A stretch of 64,000 nt of DNA, taken from Chromobacterium vaccinii (GTDB lineage Bacteria > Pseudomonadota > Gammaproteobacteria > Burkholderiales > Chromobacteriaceae). Both the position numbers and the translations under genes were made by a program. This document shows, piece by piece, positions 27,829 to 36,990 of the stretch. The stretch's first letter is position 1, and each line of letters opens with the position of its first letter. Location of the stretch: contig NZ_JZJL01000003.1 of assembly GCF_000971335.1 (NCBI RefSeq), positions 1 to 64,000 on the forward strand, written 5' to 3'. The notes beneath the pieces are model-generated. The model was not told the DNA's origin. It worked only from the letters and a program-made list of their open reading frames with translations, and made no database searches.

Positions 27829-30033
27829 TCAGACCCGGCGCGCCTCCTGCACGCCGGACAATTCCATCAGGCGCGACAGCACACGGCTGATGTCCTGAAC
27901 CTGGCGCACTTCCACCGTCAGCCGCAAGCGGCTCTTCTGGTCGCGCGACAGGGTGTTGACGCCGATCAGGTTCAGCTTCTCGCGCGACAGCACGTCGGAG
28001 ATGTCGCGCAGCAGGCCAGGCCGGTCCTGCGACATCACCTCGATGTCGATCGGGAACACGCTGTTCTTCTGCTCGCCCCACTCGGCGGCGATCAGCCGCT
28101 CCGGCACTTCCTGCGACAGCTTTTTCAAGGTCAGACAGCTGCTGCGGTGGATGGAGATGCCGCGCCCCTTGGTGACGAAGCCCATCACCTGGTCGGGCGG
28201 CGCCGGCTTGCAGCACTTGGCCAGCACCGTCATCAGATTGTCCACGCCCTCGATCAGCACGCCACCGGCGTCGTGGCCACCCTTGCTGGCGCGGATCAGG
28301 CTTTCCGGCTGCACCTCCACCGCCGGCGGCGGCGCGAAGCTGGTGATCGCGTTGCTGACCGCGCGTATCGTCAGCTCGCCGTGCCCCAGCGCGCCGTAGA
28401 CTTCGTCCAGCTTGTCGTAGCCCAGCTTCTCCGCCAGTTGCTGCAGATTGGGCTGGATGTGCGGCCGCCGCGCCAGCTCGCGCTCGAACAGCGCCTTGCC
28501 GGTCTCGCGCACGGTGTCGGCGTTCTGCAGGCGGATGTACTGGCGGATCTTGGAGATGGCGCGGTGGCTCTTCACCCAGCCGTCGTGCAGCCAGTTGACC
28601 GACGGGCCGCCTTCCTTGGCCACCAGCACTTCCACCCGCTGGCCGTTCTGCAGCGGCGTGGACAGCGGCACGATCTGCCCCTCCACCTTGGCGCCGCGGC
28701 AGCGGTTGCCGAGGCCAGAGTGGATGGCGTAGGCGAAGTCGATCGGCGTCGCGCCTTGCGGCAGCGCCAGCACCTTGCCCTGCGGCGTCAGCACGTAGAT
28801 GGTGTCGGCGAACAGCTCGGTCTTGAACGCCTCGGCCAAGCCTTCGCGGTCGGACATTTCCTCGCGCCAATCGAGCAGCTGGCGCAGCCAGGAAATCTTC
28901 TCTTCGTAGGCGGCGTCGCCCTTGCCGCCTTCCTTGTAGCGCCAGTGCGCGGCGACGCCGAATTCGGCGTGCTCGTGCATCTCGAAGGTGCGGATCTGCA
29001 CCTCCAGCGCCTTGTCCTCGGGGCCGACCACCGCGGTGTGCAGGCTGCGGTAGTTATTGGCCTTGGGATGGGAGATGTAGTCGTCGAACTCGCCGCGGAT
29101 CGGCTGCCACATGCCGTGGATGATGCCGAGCGCGGTGTAGCAGTCCGGCAGCTTGTCCACCAGGATGCGCACCGCGCGGATATCGTAAAGCTCGGTGAAA
29201 TCGAGCCTTTTCTTCTTCATCTTCTTCCAGATGGAATAGATGTGCTTGGGCCGGCCGGCCACCTCGGCCCTGACGCCGGCCTTTTTCAATTCCTCGCGCA
29301 AGACATCCAGCACCCGCTCGATATAGTCGATGCGCTCCAGCCGGCGCTCGTCCAACAACTTGGCGATCTTCTTGTAGGTGTCCGGCTCGGTATGCCTGAG
29401 GCCCAGGTCCTCCAGCTCCCACTTGATCTGCCAGACGCCCAGGCGGTTGGCCAGGGGCGCGAACAACTCCAGCGTCTCGCCGGCGATGCGGCGGCGCACC
29501 GCCTCGTCCTGCACGTTGGCCAGGTAGTGCATGGTCTGGGTGCGCCAGGCCAGCTTGATCAGCACCACGCGGATGTCCGCCACCATCGCCAGCAGCATCT
29601 TGCGCATGGTCTCGGCCTGGCGCGCGCAGTCTTCGGGCGTGGCCATCCTGTCGATGCGGGCGAACTCGGTGATGCGGCGCACACCGCCGACGCCGTCCAC
29701 CAGCATCGCCACGGTCGGGTTGAAGGCCTCGGTCAGCCAGGCCTGCCATTCCGGCTGGTAGTCCGGCGCCGAGAACAGCAAGGTGGCGACGATGGCGTCG
29801 GGCAGCAGGTTCAGATCGGCGACCACCGCGGCGGCGGCCACCGCGTGGGTGAACAGGTCTTCTCCGGTGGAGGGAACGGCCTTGCCGGCGTACAGCTCCC
29901 GTGCGGCGTGGAAGGCGCGCGCCAGCAGCGCGCCTTCCTCATGGGGAAAGACGGCGGACATGCGCTCCAGCCAGCGCGCCGGGTCGGCGGCGTCGGCCAG
30001 GGTATCGGCAACGGTGCGGACTACGGAAACCAT
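27829..30033 (-). CDS. relA: GTP pyrophosphokinase RelA (monofunctional (p)ppGpp synthetase)
   Basis: Ribosome-associated alarmone synthetase of the stringent response. The 734-residue protein has an N-terminal domain in which the HD hydrolase residues are lost (FTHAVAAAAVVADLNLLPDAIVA in place of the HDxxED pattern). The synthetase domain has RPKHIYSIWKKM and the acidic EFDDYISHPKANNYRSLH; EFDD rather than RFKD marks RelA rather than the bifunctional SpoT/Rel type. Then come the TGS domain (LPQGATPIDFAYAIHS) and a C-terminal ACT domain. Length is close to E. coli RelA (744). It lies between mutY and the deo operon on the same strand. Confidence 0.94.
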   Translation of the reverse strand: MVSVVRTVADTLADAADPARWLERMSAVFPHEEGALLARAFHAARELYAGKAVPSTGEDLFTHAVAAAAVVADLNLLPDAIVATLLFSAPDYQPEWQAWLTEAFNPTVAMLVDGVGGVRRITEFARIDRMATPEDCARQAETMRKMLLAMVADIRVVLIKLAWRTQTMHYLANVQDEAVRRRIAGETLELFAPLANRLGVWQIKWELEDLGLRHTEPDTYKKIAKLLDERRLERIDYIERVLDVLREELKKAGVRAEVAGRPKHIYSIWKKMKKKRLDFTELYDIRAVRILVDKLPDCYTALGIIHGMWQPIRGEFDDYISHPKANNYRSLHTAVVGPEDKALEVQIRTFEMHEHAEFGVAAHWRYKEGGKGDAAYEEKISWLRQLLDWREEMSDREGLAEAFKTELFADTIYVLTPQGKVLALPQGATPIDFAYAIHSGLGNRCRGAKVEGQIVPLSTPLQNGQRVEVLVAKEGGPSVNWLHDGWVKSHRAISKIRQYIRLQNADTVRETGKALFERELARRPHIQPNLQQLAEKLGYDKLDEVYGALGHGELTIRAVSNAITSFAPPPAVEVQPESLIRASKGGHDAGGVLIEGVDNLMTVLAKCCKPAPPDQVMGFVTKGRGISIHRSSCLTLKKLSQEVPERLIAAEWGEQKNSVFPIDIEVMSQDRPGLLRDISDVLSREKLNLIGVNTLSRDQKSRLRLTVEVRQVQDISRVLSRLMELSGVQEARRV

Positions 30034-30065
30034 ATCAGTTCTATCTGGACGGACTCGCCGTCTTA

Positions 30066-30090
30066 AAACCGCGGCCGGGCTCGCCCGGCC
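30066..30090 (-). terminator. Possible terminator of mutY
   Basis: GGCCGGGC-TC-GCCCGGCC (30073-30090) followed on the minus strand by GCGGTTTTAAG, in the 96-base gap between mutY and relA. The T tract is short. Confidence 0.4.
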
Positions 30091-30129
30091 AGCGGATTGG
30101 CCACGCGGACAGGGCTAGCCTGCCCTCTT

Positions 30130-31179
30130 TCAATCATGCGCCGCCAGCCTCAGCAGCAATCGGCGCACAGGAGCCGGCACGCCGGCGTCCACCGCCTGAT
30201 CGATGTCCAGCCACTGGCCATCAGCCTCGGCGACTCCAGCCGCGGCCAGACGGTCGATCCGGACCGGCTGCGGCGTGATGATCAGGCGAAAATGGGTGAA
30301 TACATGTTCCAGCTCCGGCCAGGCGGGCAGCATGTCGCCATCTCCCCGGCCGCTCAGCCAGCCTTCCATCTCTAGCGTGGTGCCGAACTCCGGCAGCGAC
30401 AGCAATCCGCCCCAGATGCCGGTGGGCGGCCGGCGCTCAAGCCATACCTTGTTTTCGTGCCGCGCCAGCAGCATCGCCGTGTGGCGCGTCGGCACCGCTT
30501 TCTTAGGCCGCGGCGTCGGCAGCTCGCCGGTGCGGCCCTCGCGCGCGGCCACGCAGCCATCCACCATCGGGCAGACGGTACAGGCTGGCTTGCCGCGGCT
30601 GCATACCGTGGCGCCCAAGTCCATCAGGCCCTGCACATAGGGGCCGATGTCGGCGGCGTCGGCCGGCAGGATCTGCTCGGCCAGCGCCCACATCCGTTTC
30701 TCGATGGCCTTGTCGCCGGGAAAGCCGTCTATGCCGAAACAGCGCGCCAGCACGCGCTTGACATTGCCGTCCAGGATGGTTTCGCGCCGGCCGAAGGCGA
30801 AGGCCGAAATCGCGGCGGCGGTGGACCGCCCGACGCCGGGCAAGCGCTCCAGCCGCTCGCGCTCGGGCGGAAACTCGCCGCCGAACGCGTCCATCACCAT
30901 CCGCGCCGCCTTGTGCAGATTGCGCGCCCGGCTGTAGTAACCCAGGCCGCTCCACTGCGCCAGCACGTCGTCCGCCGGCGCTGCGGACAGCGCCGCCACA
31001 TCCGGAAAACGGGCCAGGAAGCGCGGATAATAATCGAGCACGCTCTTCACCTGAGTCTGCTGCAGCATGATCTCAGACAGCCAGACGCGGTATGGATCCT
31101 TCACCTGCCAGGGCAGGTCGTGGCGGCCGTGCCGCCGTTGCCAGGCCACCAGCCGGGAGGCGAAACTGCTGTGCAACAT
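30130..31179 (-). CDS. mutY: A/G-specific adenine glycosylase
   Basis: Removes adenine mispaired with 8-oxoguanine. The 349-residue protein has the MutY opening WQRRHGRHDLPWQVKDPYRVWLSEIMLQQTQV, the helix-hairpin-helix LPGVGRSTAAAISAFAF with the catalytic Asp in ETILDGNVKRVLAR, the [4Fe-4S] ligands in CSRGKPACTVCPMVDGC (C-x6-C-x2-C-x5-C) and a C-terminal NUDIX-like domain that reads 8-oxoG. The ATG at 31179 was chosen because upstream sequence in this frame only shadows the next gene. It is divergent from the RlmL-like gene. Confidence 0.96.
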   Translation of the reverse strand: MLHSSFASRLVAWQRRHGRHDLPWQVKDPYRVWLSEIMLQQTQVKSVLDYYPRFLARFPDVAALSAAPADDVLAQWSGLGYYSRARNLHKAARMVMDAFGGEFPPERERLERLPGVGRSTAAAISAFAFGRRETILDGNVKRVLARCFGIDGFPGDKAIEKRMWALAEQILPADAADIGPYVQGLMDLGATVCSRGKPACTVCPMVDGCVAAREGRTGELPTPRPKKAVPTRHTAMLLARHENKVWLERRPPTGIWGGLLSLPEFGTTLEMEGWLSGRGDGDMLPAWPELEHVFTHFRLIITPQPVRIDRLAAAGVAEADGQWLDIDQAVDAGVPAPVRRLLLRLAAHD

Positions 31180-31305
31180 CGCAATCCAATATCCAATCGA
31201 ACCGGTTATGGTAGCGGAAAGCCGCAGCGTCACCAAGCAGGCGGCGGCCAAATACGTTAAAATTAAAGGATTACTTATTTTAGCTTGTCCATTCGAGGTC
31301 GTTTC

Positions 31306-33894
31306 ATGTCCAGTTTCCGCTCCCGCCAACGCGCCAGCCAGCGCCGCGATCAAACCAGCCGCGAACGCGCGGCCAACTCGCCGGCAGGCGGAAACCCGAG
31401 CGCCCCCGATCGGCCGCCTCAGGACGGCAAGCCGCGCGCGCCCTATTCCGGCCAGCGGCCCGGTCCGGGCAAGCCTGACTGGAAGCCCGGCCAGGAGCAG
31501 CGCCGCTTCGACAAGCGCCCCGACGACCGCGGCGACGGCCAGCATAAACGCTTCAACCGCGACGGCGACAAGCCGGCCTGGCAGCCGCGCCAGGACGATC
31601 GTCGTTTCGACAAGCGCCCTGACGACCGCGGCGAAGGCCAGCAGAAGCGTTTCAGCCGCGACGGCGACAAGCCGGCCTGGCAGCCGCGCCAGGACGATCG
31701 TCGTTTCGACAAGCGCCCTGACGACCGCGGCGAAGGCCAGCAGAAGCGTTTCAACCGCGACGGCGACAAGCCGGCCTGGCAGCCGCGCCAGGACGATCGC
31801 CGCCTCGACAAGCGCCAGCCGGAAGCCGGCCATGAGCGCCGCTACGACCGCGACCGCGGTCCGTCCAATCGCAAGCCGCTGCCGGAAGGCGTGGAACGCG
31901 CTTCCGAATTCCGCCGCGACGGCGCGCCGCAGGACAAGCGCTACAGCCGCGACCGCGGCCCGTCCGGCCGCAAGCCGCTGCATACCGAAGACGCCCCGCC
32001 GCGCGAATTCAAGCCGCGCGCCGAAGGCGGCTTCCGCCGCGATGACAAGCCGCAGTGGCAAGCCCGCGAGGACCGCGCCTCCTACGGCGACAACGGTCCG
32101 CGCAAGGTGTTCGCCAAGCGCGAGGTTGGCGACAGCCATTCCCGCCGCGACGACAAGCCGCAGTGGCAACCGCGCGAAGAACGCGCTCCGCGCCACGACG
32201 GCGACGCGCCGCGCAAGCCCTTCGCCAAGCGTGAGGACGGCGAGCGCGACAACCGCTTCCGCCGCGACGACAAGCCGCAATGGCAGCCGCGCGAAGAACG
32301 CGCTCCGCGCCAGGACGGCGACGCGCCGCGCAAGCTGTTCTCCAAGCGCGAGGACGGCGAACGCGACAACCGCTTCCGCCGCGACGACAAGCCGCAATGG
32401 CAGCCGCGCGAAGACCGCGAGCCGCGCCAGGACGGCGACGCGCCGCGCAAACTGTTCTCCAAACGCGAGGACGGCGAGCGCGACAACCGCTTCAGCCGCG
32501 ACGACAAGCCGCAATGGCAACCGCGCGAAGACCGCGGCCCGCGCGGCGACCGGCACGAGCATCGCCCGCGCGGCTTGCAGCCCTTCGGCGACACCCACCG
32601 CGTCGACCAGCCGCGCCGCGCTTTCGAACAGCGCCCGCATGACGGCGGCCACGTCCACGCGCCGGCCGCCCGCGCCGAAAACGTGATCACCAATCGCCTG
32701 GACAGCCGGCTGTCGCTGTTCGCCCCCTGCCCGCGCGGCCTGGAGCAGATCCTGGCCGACGAATTGCTGGCGCTGGGCGCCGGCGACATCGCGCCGACCG
32801 ACGGCGGCGTGGCCTTCGCCGGCGACGCGCGGTTGATGATGGCCGTCAACCTGCACAGCCGCACCGCCAGCCGCGTGCTGCTGCGCCTGGCCCACGGCGG
32901 CTACCACGCCGACCAGGACATCTACCGGCTGGCGATGGGCGTGGACTGGCCGCGCTGGTTCGACGTGTCGCGCACCATCAAACTGAAGGCCGACGGCATC
33001 GCCGCCCGCGTCAAGAGCCTGGACTACATCGGCCTGACGGTGAAGGACGCGATCTGCGACCGCTTCCGCCAGACCCATCAGGGCCGCCCCAGCGTCGACA
33101 CCCGCCACCCGGACGTGCGCGTCAATGTGTTCCTGACCGCCGACGAGGCGACCATCTATCTGGACACCAGCGGCGAGCCGCTGTTCAAGCGCGGCTGGCG
33201 CGAGGAAACCGGCGAAGCGCCGCTGCGCGAAAACCTGGCCGCCGGCATCCTGCTGCTGGCCGGCTATGACGGCAGCCAGCCGCTGCTGGACCCGATGTGC
33301 GGCAGCGGCACCTTCCTGGTGGAGGCCGCCGACATCGCGCTGAACCGCGCGCCGGGCCGCGCCCGCCGCTTCGGCTTCGAAGCGCTGTCCAGCTTCGATT
33401 CCGCCGCCTGGGAAAAACTGCAACTCGACGCTCGCAAGGCCGAGCAGCCGGCCGCTTCGCTGGCCATCCGCGGCTCGGACCGCTCGCAAGCCATGATCAA
33501 CATCGCCCGCGCCAACCTGGAGCGCGCCGGCCTGGCCGATCTGATCGAGGTCGCGGCCGCCGACGTGGCCGACACCCGCCCTCACGCCGAGCACGGCCTG
33601 ATCGTCAGCAACCCGCCCTACGGCGTGCGGCTGGAAGAACAGGACCAGCTGGCGGCCTGGTACCCGGAGCTGGGCGACTGGCTGAAGGCCCACTTCGCCG
33701 GCTGGACCGCCTGCCTGTTCAGCGGCGACCTGCGCCTGGGCAAGCTGATCCATCTGGCGCCGAAGCGCCGCACGCCGCTATTCAACGGCTCGCTGCAATG
33801 CCGCCTGTTCGTCATCAATATGGTGGAAGGCAGCGCGCGCAAGCAGAAGGACGGGGAAAACGGCGAGACCGAGTCCGAAAACGGCGAGCAGTAA
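31306..33894 (+). CDS. RlmL-like rRNA (guanine-N2) methyltransferase with long Arg/Asp-rich repeat N-terminus
   Basis: The 862-residue protein has two parts. Residues 1 to about 460 are a low-complexity, strongly charged Arg/Asp/Gln/Pro-rich region with two blocks of tandem repeats, likely disordered and RNA-binding. The rest is a THUMP-plus-methyltransferase unit like the N-terminal half of RlmL, which makes m2G2445 in 23S r[19 protein letters not shown], the THUMP stretch, the SAM site [22 protein letters not shown] and the catalytic [10 protein letters not shown]. The RlmK half is absent. The ATG at 31306 follows GAGGT by six bases; a TTG at 31285 is the only longer start. Confidence 0.88.
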   Translation: MSSFRSRQRASQRRDQTSRERAANSPAGGNPSAPDRPPQDGKPRAPYSGQRPGPGKPDWKPGQEQRRFDKRPDDRGDGQHKRFNRDGDKPAWQPRQDDRRFDKRPDDRGEGQQKRFSRDGDKPAWQPRQDDRRFDKRPDDRGEGQQKRFNRDGDKPAWQPRQDDRRLDKRQPEAGHERRYDRDRGPSNRKPLPEGVERASEFRRDGAPQDKRYSRDRGPSGRKPLHTEDAPPREFKPRAEGGFRRDDKPQWQAREDRASYGDNGPRKVFAKREVGDSHSRRDDKPQWQPREERAPRHDGDAPRKPFAKREDGERDNRFRRDDKPQWQPREERAPRQDGDAPRKLFSKREDGERDNRFRRDDKPQWQPREDREPRQDGDAPRKLFSKREDGERDNRFSRDDKPQWQPREDRGPRGDRHEHRPRGLQPFGDTHRVDQPRRAFEQRPHDGGHVHAPAARAENVITNRLDSRLSLFAPCPRGLEQILADELLALGAGDIAPTDGGVAFAGDARLMMAVNLHSRTASRVLLRLAHGGYHADQDIYRLAMGVDWPRWFDVSRTIKLKADGIAARVKSLDYIGLTVKDAICDRFRQTHQGRPSVDTRHPDVRVNVFLTADEATIYLDTSGEPLFKRGWREETGEAPLRENLAAGILLLAGYDGSQPLLDPMCGSGTFLVEAADIALNRAPGRARRFGFEALSSFDSAAWEKLQLDARKAEQPAASLAIRGSDRSQAMINIARANLERAGLADLIEVAAADVADTRPHAEHGLIVSNPPYGVRLEEQDQLAAWYPELGDWLKAHFAGWTACLFSGDLRLGKLIHLAPKRRTPLFNGSLQCRLFVINMVEGSARKQKDGENGETESENGEQ
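31501..31797 (+). repeat. Three tandem 99-base in-frame repeats
   Basis: Units at 31501-31599, 31600-31698 and 31699-31797 encode near-identical 33-residue copies ([18 protein letters not shown] then [15 protein letters not shown]). Units two and three are almost the same at DNA level, which suggests recent duplication or active slippage. A fourth partial copy starts at 31798 (RRLDKR). Confidence 0.92.
32035..32550 (+). repeat. Tandem 117-base in-frame repeats, second block
   Basis: One degenerate 108-base unit (32035-32142) is followed by three 117-base units at 32143-32259, 32260-32376 and 32377-32493 and a partial one from 32494. Each encodes a 39-residue motif beginning [12 protein letters not shown] and ending [13 protein letters not shown]. 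The unit shares the DKPxWQPR core with the first block, so both came from one ancestor. Confidence 0.92.
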
Positions 33895-33915
33895 ACGCCC
33901 GCCCGCTCCGGCGAC

Positions 33916-33948
33916 ATGCCGCCCCGCCTATGGCCGGGCGGCATTTTT
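33916..33948 (+). terminator. Intrinsic terminator of the RlmL-like gene
   Basis: Stem ATGCCGCCC/GGGCGGCAT (33916-33924 and 33936-33944) followed by five T, 22 bases after the stop codon. Confidence 0.78.
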
Positions 33949-34062
33949 ACGGACGTTCGCCGCCAGGAGCTGCGAGAACGGTTAATTTCCAGTCGCATCC
34001 CCGCTCGCCGCCATTCGGCCGGCATGAGATAATCGCAGCCGAACCCACCCAAGCCTCAAACC

Positions 34063-34665
34063 ATGCAAACCTCGTTTCTATCCGCCACCATCCTGCTGAT
34101 CCTGATCACCGACCCGCTGGGCAATATCCCGCTGTTCATCTCCGCGCTGAAGCAAGTGAAGCCCGAGCGCCGCAAGCGCGTGGTCTACCGCGAGTGCCTG
34201 ATCGCCTTCCTGGTGCTGACCATCTTCATGCTGTTCGGCCGCAATTTCCTCGAGCTGATGCATCTGACCGACGAGTCGATGCGCATCGCCGGCGGCGTGA
34301 TCCTGTTCCTGATCGCGATCAAGATGATCTTCCCCGGCGAAGGCAGCGTGTTCGGCGGCGACAAGCTGCACGGCGAGCCTTTCATCGTGCCGATCGCCAT
34401 TCCGCTGATCGCCGGCCCGTCGGCGATGGCCACCGTGCTCTTGCTGTCCACCCGCGAGCCGGGCCGGATGCTCGAGTGGATGGGCGCGCTGACCATCTGC
34501 ATGCTGGTCACCACCGTGGTGTTCCTGTTCTCCGGCAAGCTGCAGAAGCTGCTGGGCGAACAGGCCATCACCGCGCTGGAGCGGCTGATGGGGCTGGTGC
34601 TGACCGCCATCTCGGTGGAAATGCTGCTCAGCGGATTCGCGTCCTATCTGAAACAGCTGCACTGA
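34063..34665 (+). CDS. MarC family integral membrane protein
   Basis: Inner-membrane protein of unknown transport function. The 200-residue product has six predicted membrane helices and the MarC/YhgN features [19 protein letters not shown] at the N-terminus and [20 protein letters not shown] in the middle. Despite the name, the family has no proven role in multiple antibiotic resistance. It stands alone between the rRNA methyltransferase and dctA, with gaps of about 140-170 bases on each side. Confidence 0.9.
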   Translation: MQTSFLSATILLILITDPLGNIPLFISALKQVKPERRKRVVYRECLIAFLVLTIFMLFGRNFLELMHLTDESMRIAGGVILFLIAIKMIFPGEGSVFGGDKLHGEPFIVPIAIPLIAGPSAMATVLLLSTREPGRMLEWMGALTICMLVTTVVFLFSGKLQKLLGEQAITALERLMGLVLTAISVEMLLSGFASYLKQLH

Positions 34666-34808
34666 ATATTCAAAGCAGATACGGCATCAGGGTTATCCCC
34701 GATAGGGATATCGACAATGCTCCCGGCCGATGGCTGTTGTTAGCATCGGATGCAAATGGACCATCCAAGAGTCCGCATCCGAAGCAACCAACGCCAGTCG
34801 GGAGAACC

Positions 34809-36134
34809 ATGCAAACCAAGACCCCCTTCTTTTCGCGCCTGTACGTCCAGGTGCTGATCGCCATCGCGCTGGGCGTCACGCTCGGCGCCCTCGCGCCTGA
34901 CTTGGGCGCCAAGATGAAACCGCTGGGCGACGCCTTCATCAAGCTGATCAAGATGATGATCGCGCCCATCATTTTCGCCACCGTCGTGGTCGGCATCGCC
35001 AAGATGGGCGACATGAAGGAAGTGGGCCGCGTCGGCGTCAAGGCGCTGTTCTACTTCGAAGCCGTCACCACGCTGGCGTTGGTGATCGGCCTGGTCGTGG
35101 TCAACCTGCTGCAGCCCGGCTCCGGCCTCAACATCGACCCGCACACGCTGCACGCCAAGGACATCGCCAAATACACCGCCGGCGCCAAGGAAATGAACAC
35201 CGTCGATTTCCTGCTGCACATCATCCCGGACACCGTCGTCGGCGCTTTCGCCAGCGGCGAGATCCTGCAGGTGCTGACCTTCTCGGTGCTGCTGGGCCTG
35301 GCGCTGACCAAGATGGGAGACAACGGCAAGAACATCGTCCACATCCTGGACGAGTTCTCCCACGCGTTGTTCGGCGTGATCAATATGCTGATGAAGCTGG
35401 CCCCGATCGGCGCTTTCGGCGCGATGGCCTTCACCATCGGCAAGTACGGCATCGGCTCCTTGAAGCAGCTGGGCTTTTTGATGGCCTGCGTGTATCTGAC
35501 CTGCTTCGCCTTCGTCTTCATCGTGCTGGGCACCATCGCCCGCTTCTCCGGCTTCAGCCTGTGGCGCTTCCTGGTCTACATCAAGGAAGAAATCCTGCTG
35601 GTGCTGGGCACGTCTTCGTCCGAATCGGCGCTGCCGGGCATCATGAAGAAGCTGGAGAACCTGGGCTGCTCCAAGCCGGTGGTCGGCATGGTGGTGCCCA
35701 CCGGCTACTCGTTCAACCTGGACGGCACTTCCATCTACCTGACCATGGCGGCGATCTTCATCGCCCAGGCCACCAATGTGAACCTGACGCTGGGCGAGGA
35801 GCTGGCCATCATCGGCGTGCTGCTCTTGACCTCCAAGGGCGCGGCGGCGGTGACCGGCGGCGGCTTCATCACGCTGGCGGCCACGCTGGCCACGCTGGGC
35901 GGCAAGCTGCCGGTGGAAGGACTGGCGCTGCTGATAGGCATCGACCGCTTCATGTCCGAGGCCCGCGCCATCACCAACCTGATCGGCAATGGCGTCGCCA
36001 CCGTGGTGATCGCCAAGTGGGAAAAAGCCTTGGATGTCGAACGGATGCGCCAGGTGCTGGAGGGCGCCGAGCCGCCCGCCCCGCCCAGAAGCCGGCAGGA
36101 AACCGCGCCGGAGCCGGCGCTGCAGACTTCCTGA
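34809..36134 (+). CDS. dctA: C4-dicarboxylate transporter DctA
   Basis: Proton- or sodium-coupled symporter for succinate, fumarate and malate in the inner membrane. The 441-residue protein has the glutamate/dicarboxylate carrier hallmarks: [20 protein letters not shown], the re-entrant loop [19 protein letters not shown], the unwound-helix motif [18 protein letters not shown] and [16 protein letters not shown]. These point to DctA rather than GltP. GGGAGA lies five bases before the ATG; the frame is open far upstream but only as a shadow of other genes. No dctBD sensor/regulator pair is adjacent. Confidence 0.93.
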   Translation: MQTKTPFFSRLYVQVLIAIALGVTLGALAPDLGAKMKPLGDAFIKLIKMMIAPIIFATVVVGIAKMGDMKEVGRVGVKALFYFEAVTTLALVIGLVVVNLLQPGSGLNIDPHTLHAKDIAKYTAGAKEMNTVDFLLHIIPDTVVGAFASGEILQVLTFSVLLGLALTKMGDNGKNIVHILDEFSHALFGVINMLMKLAPIGAFGAMAFTIGKYGIGSLKQLGFLMACVYLTCFAFVFIVLGTIARFSGFSLWRFLVYIKEEILLVLGTSSSESALPGIMKKLENLGCSKPVVGMVVPTGYSFNLDGTSIYLTMAAIFIAQATNVNLTLGEELAIIGVLLLTSKGAAAVTGGGFITLAATLATLGGKLPVEGLALLIGIDRFMSEARAITNLIGNGVATVVIAKWEKALDVERMRQVLEGAEPPAPPRSRQETAPEPALQTS

Positions 36135-36156
36135 GGCGCCCGCGCCCGTTTCCGCC

Positions 36157-36179
36157 AACCCGCCGCCAGGCGGGTTTTT
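36157..36179 (+). terminator. Intrinsic terminator of dctA
   Basis: Stem AACCCGCC/GGCGGGTT (36157-36164 and 36169-36176) followed by a T tract. Confidence 0.85.
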
Positions 36180-36251
36180 CGTTTCATTTAGGACGAAATT
36201 CTTGATTTCGCTGTCCGCTCGTCCACGATGAAAATGCTAGGAGGAGTGGAA

Positions 36252-36914
36252 ATGGAAGACTTTTGGGTGCAATACGGCGATGAAATGCTGCCCGTCATCG
36301 GCGATTTCCCACGCCAAGGCAGCTATTTGCCCAGCTTCATGCTGGTGGACGACCAGAAGCGCGACGCTCCGCTGGAGGGCTTCTCCCACACGCCGAAGCT
36401 GATCGTCACCCTGTTGTCGGTCGACGAGGAAGAACACGCCGGCCTGTTGCTGCTGCGGGAAACCCGGCGCTTTCTGGACAGCTGGCCCCATCTGAAGCTG
36501 ATCGTGATCACCGTCGACTCGCCGTCGTCGCTGGCGCGCGCGCGGCACGAGCACGGCCTGCCCAATATCGCGCTGCTGTCCACGCTGCGCGGCCGCGACT
36601 TCCACAAGCGCTACGGCGTGCTGATCACCGAGTACCCGCTCAGCGGCTATACCTCGCCATCCATCATCCTTGCCGACGCCGCCAACGTGGTCCATTACTC
36701 GGAGCGGCTGGCGAATACCCGCGACTTCTTCAATTTCGACGCCATCGATGCCCTGCTGCAGGAAGGAGAGCAACAGGCGATGGCCGCCGAGCGCGAAGCC
36801 TCGGAGGCGCGGCAGGAGCAGGAGGCGGAGCGGGAAAAAGGCACCGAGCGGCTGCTGGAAAAGGCCAAGCTGATCCAGGATCAGCTGGGCCGGAACGGCG
36901 GCGCCGGAAGCTGA
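36252..36914 (+). CDS. Tpx-like thioredoxin-fold protein lacking all cysteines
   Basis: The 220-residue protein resembles thiol peroxidase (Tpx): SYLPSFMLVDDQKRDAPL, the ETRRFLDSW helix, HLKLIVITVDSPSSLARARHEHGL, IALLSTLRGRDFHKRYGVLITEYPLSGYTSPSIIL and VVHYSERL align in order. Yet the peroxidatic position (DTPVCDLETRRF in Tpx) reads DEEEHAGLLLLRETRRF, the resolving-Cys position reads ARARHEHG, and there is no Cys anywhere, so peroxidase activity is very unlikely. The last 50 residues are a Glu/Arg/Gln-rich probable coiled coil absent from Tpx. AGGAGG before the ATG at 36252 decides the start over 36228. Confidence 0.78.
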   Translation: MEDFWVQYGDEMLPVIGDFPRQGSYLPSFMLVDDQKRDAPLEGFSHTPKLIVTLLSVDEEEHAGLLLLRETRRFLDSWPHLKLIVITVDSPSSLARARHEHGLPNIALLSTLRGRDFHKRYGVLITEYPLSGYTSPSIILADAANVVHYSERLANTRDFFNFDAIDALLQEGEQQAMAAEREASEARQEQEAEREKGTERLLEKAKLIQDQLGRNGGAGS

Positions 36915-36938
36915 GCTCAGCCAGCGGCAGGCAAAGAA

Positions 36939-36962
36939 AAACCGCCCGTTTTCGGGCGGTTT
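36939..36962. terminator. Bidirectional terminator between the Tpx-like gene and ppsA
   Basis: Stem AAACCGCCCG/CGGGCGGTTT with a TTTT loop (36939-36962); it serves both convergent genes, with the better T tract on the minus strand. Confidence 0.85.
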
Positions 36963-36990
36963 CTCATTCACCGATGGATTGCCGTCAGCC

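Noticed and set aside
31501-32550. Regular direct repeats that could look like a CRISPR array
   Set aside because: The units are contiguous, in frame, 99 or 117 bases long and encode near-identical peptide motifs; there are no unique spacers and no cas genes.
31180-33753. Very long minus-strand frame upstream of mutY (Ala/Val/Arg-rich repeats)
   Set aside because: It is the antisense of the RlmL-like gene and only mirrors its repeats; mutY starts at 31179.
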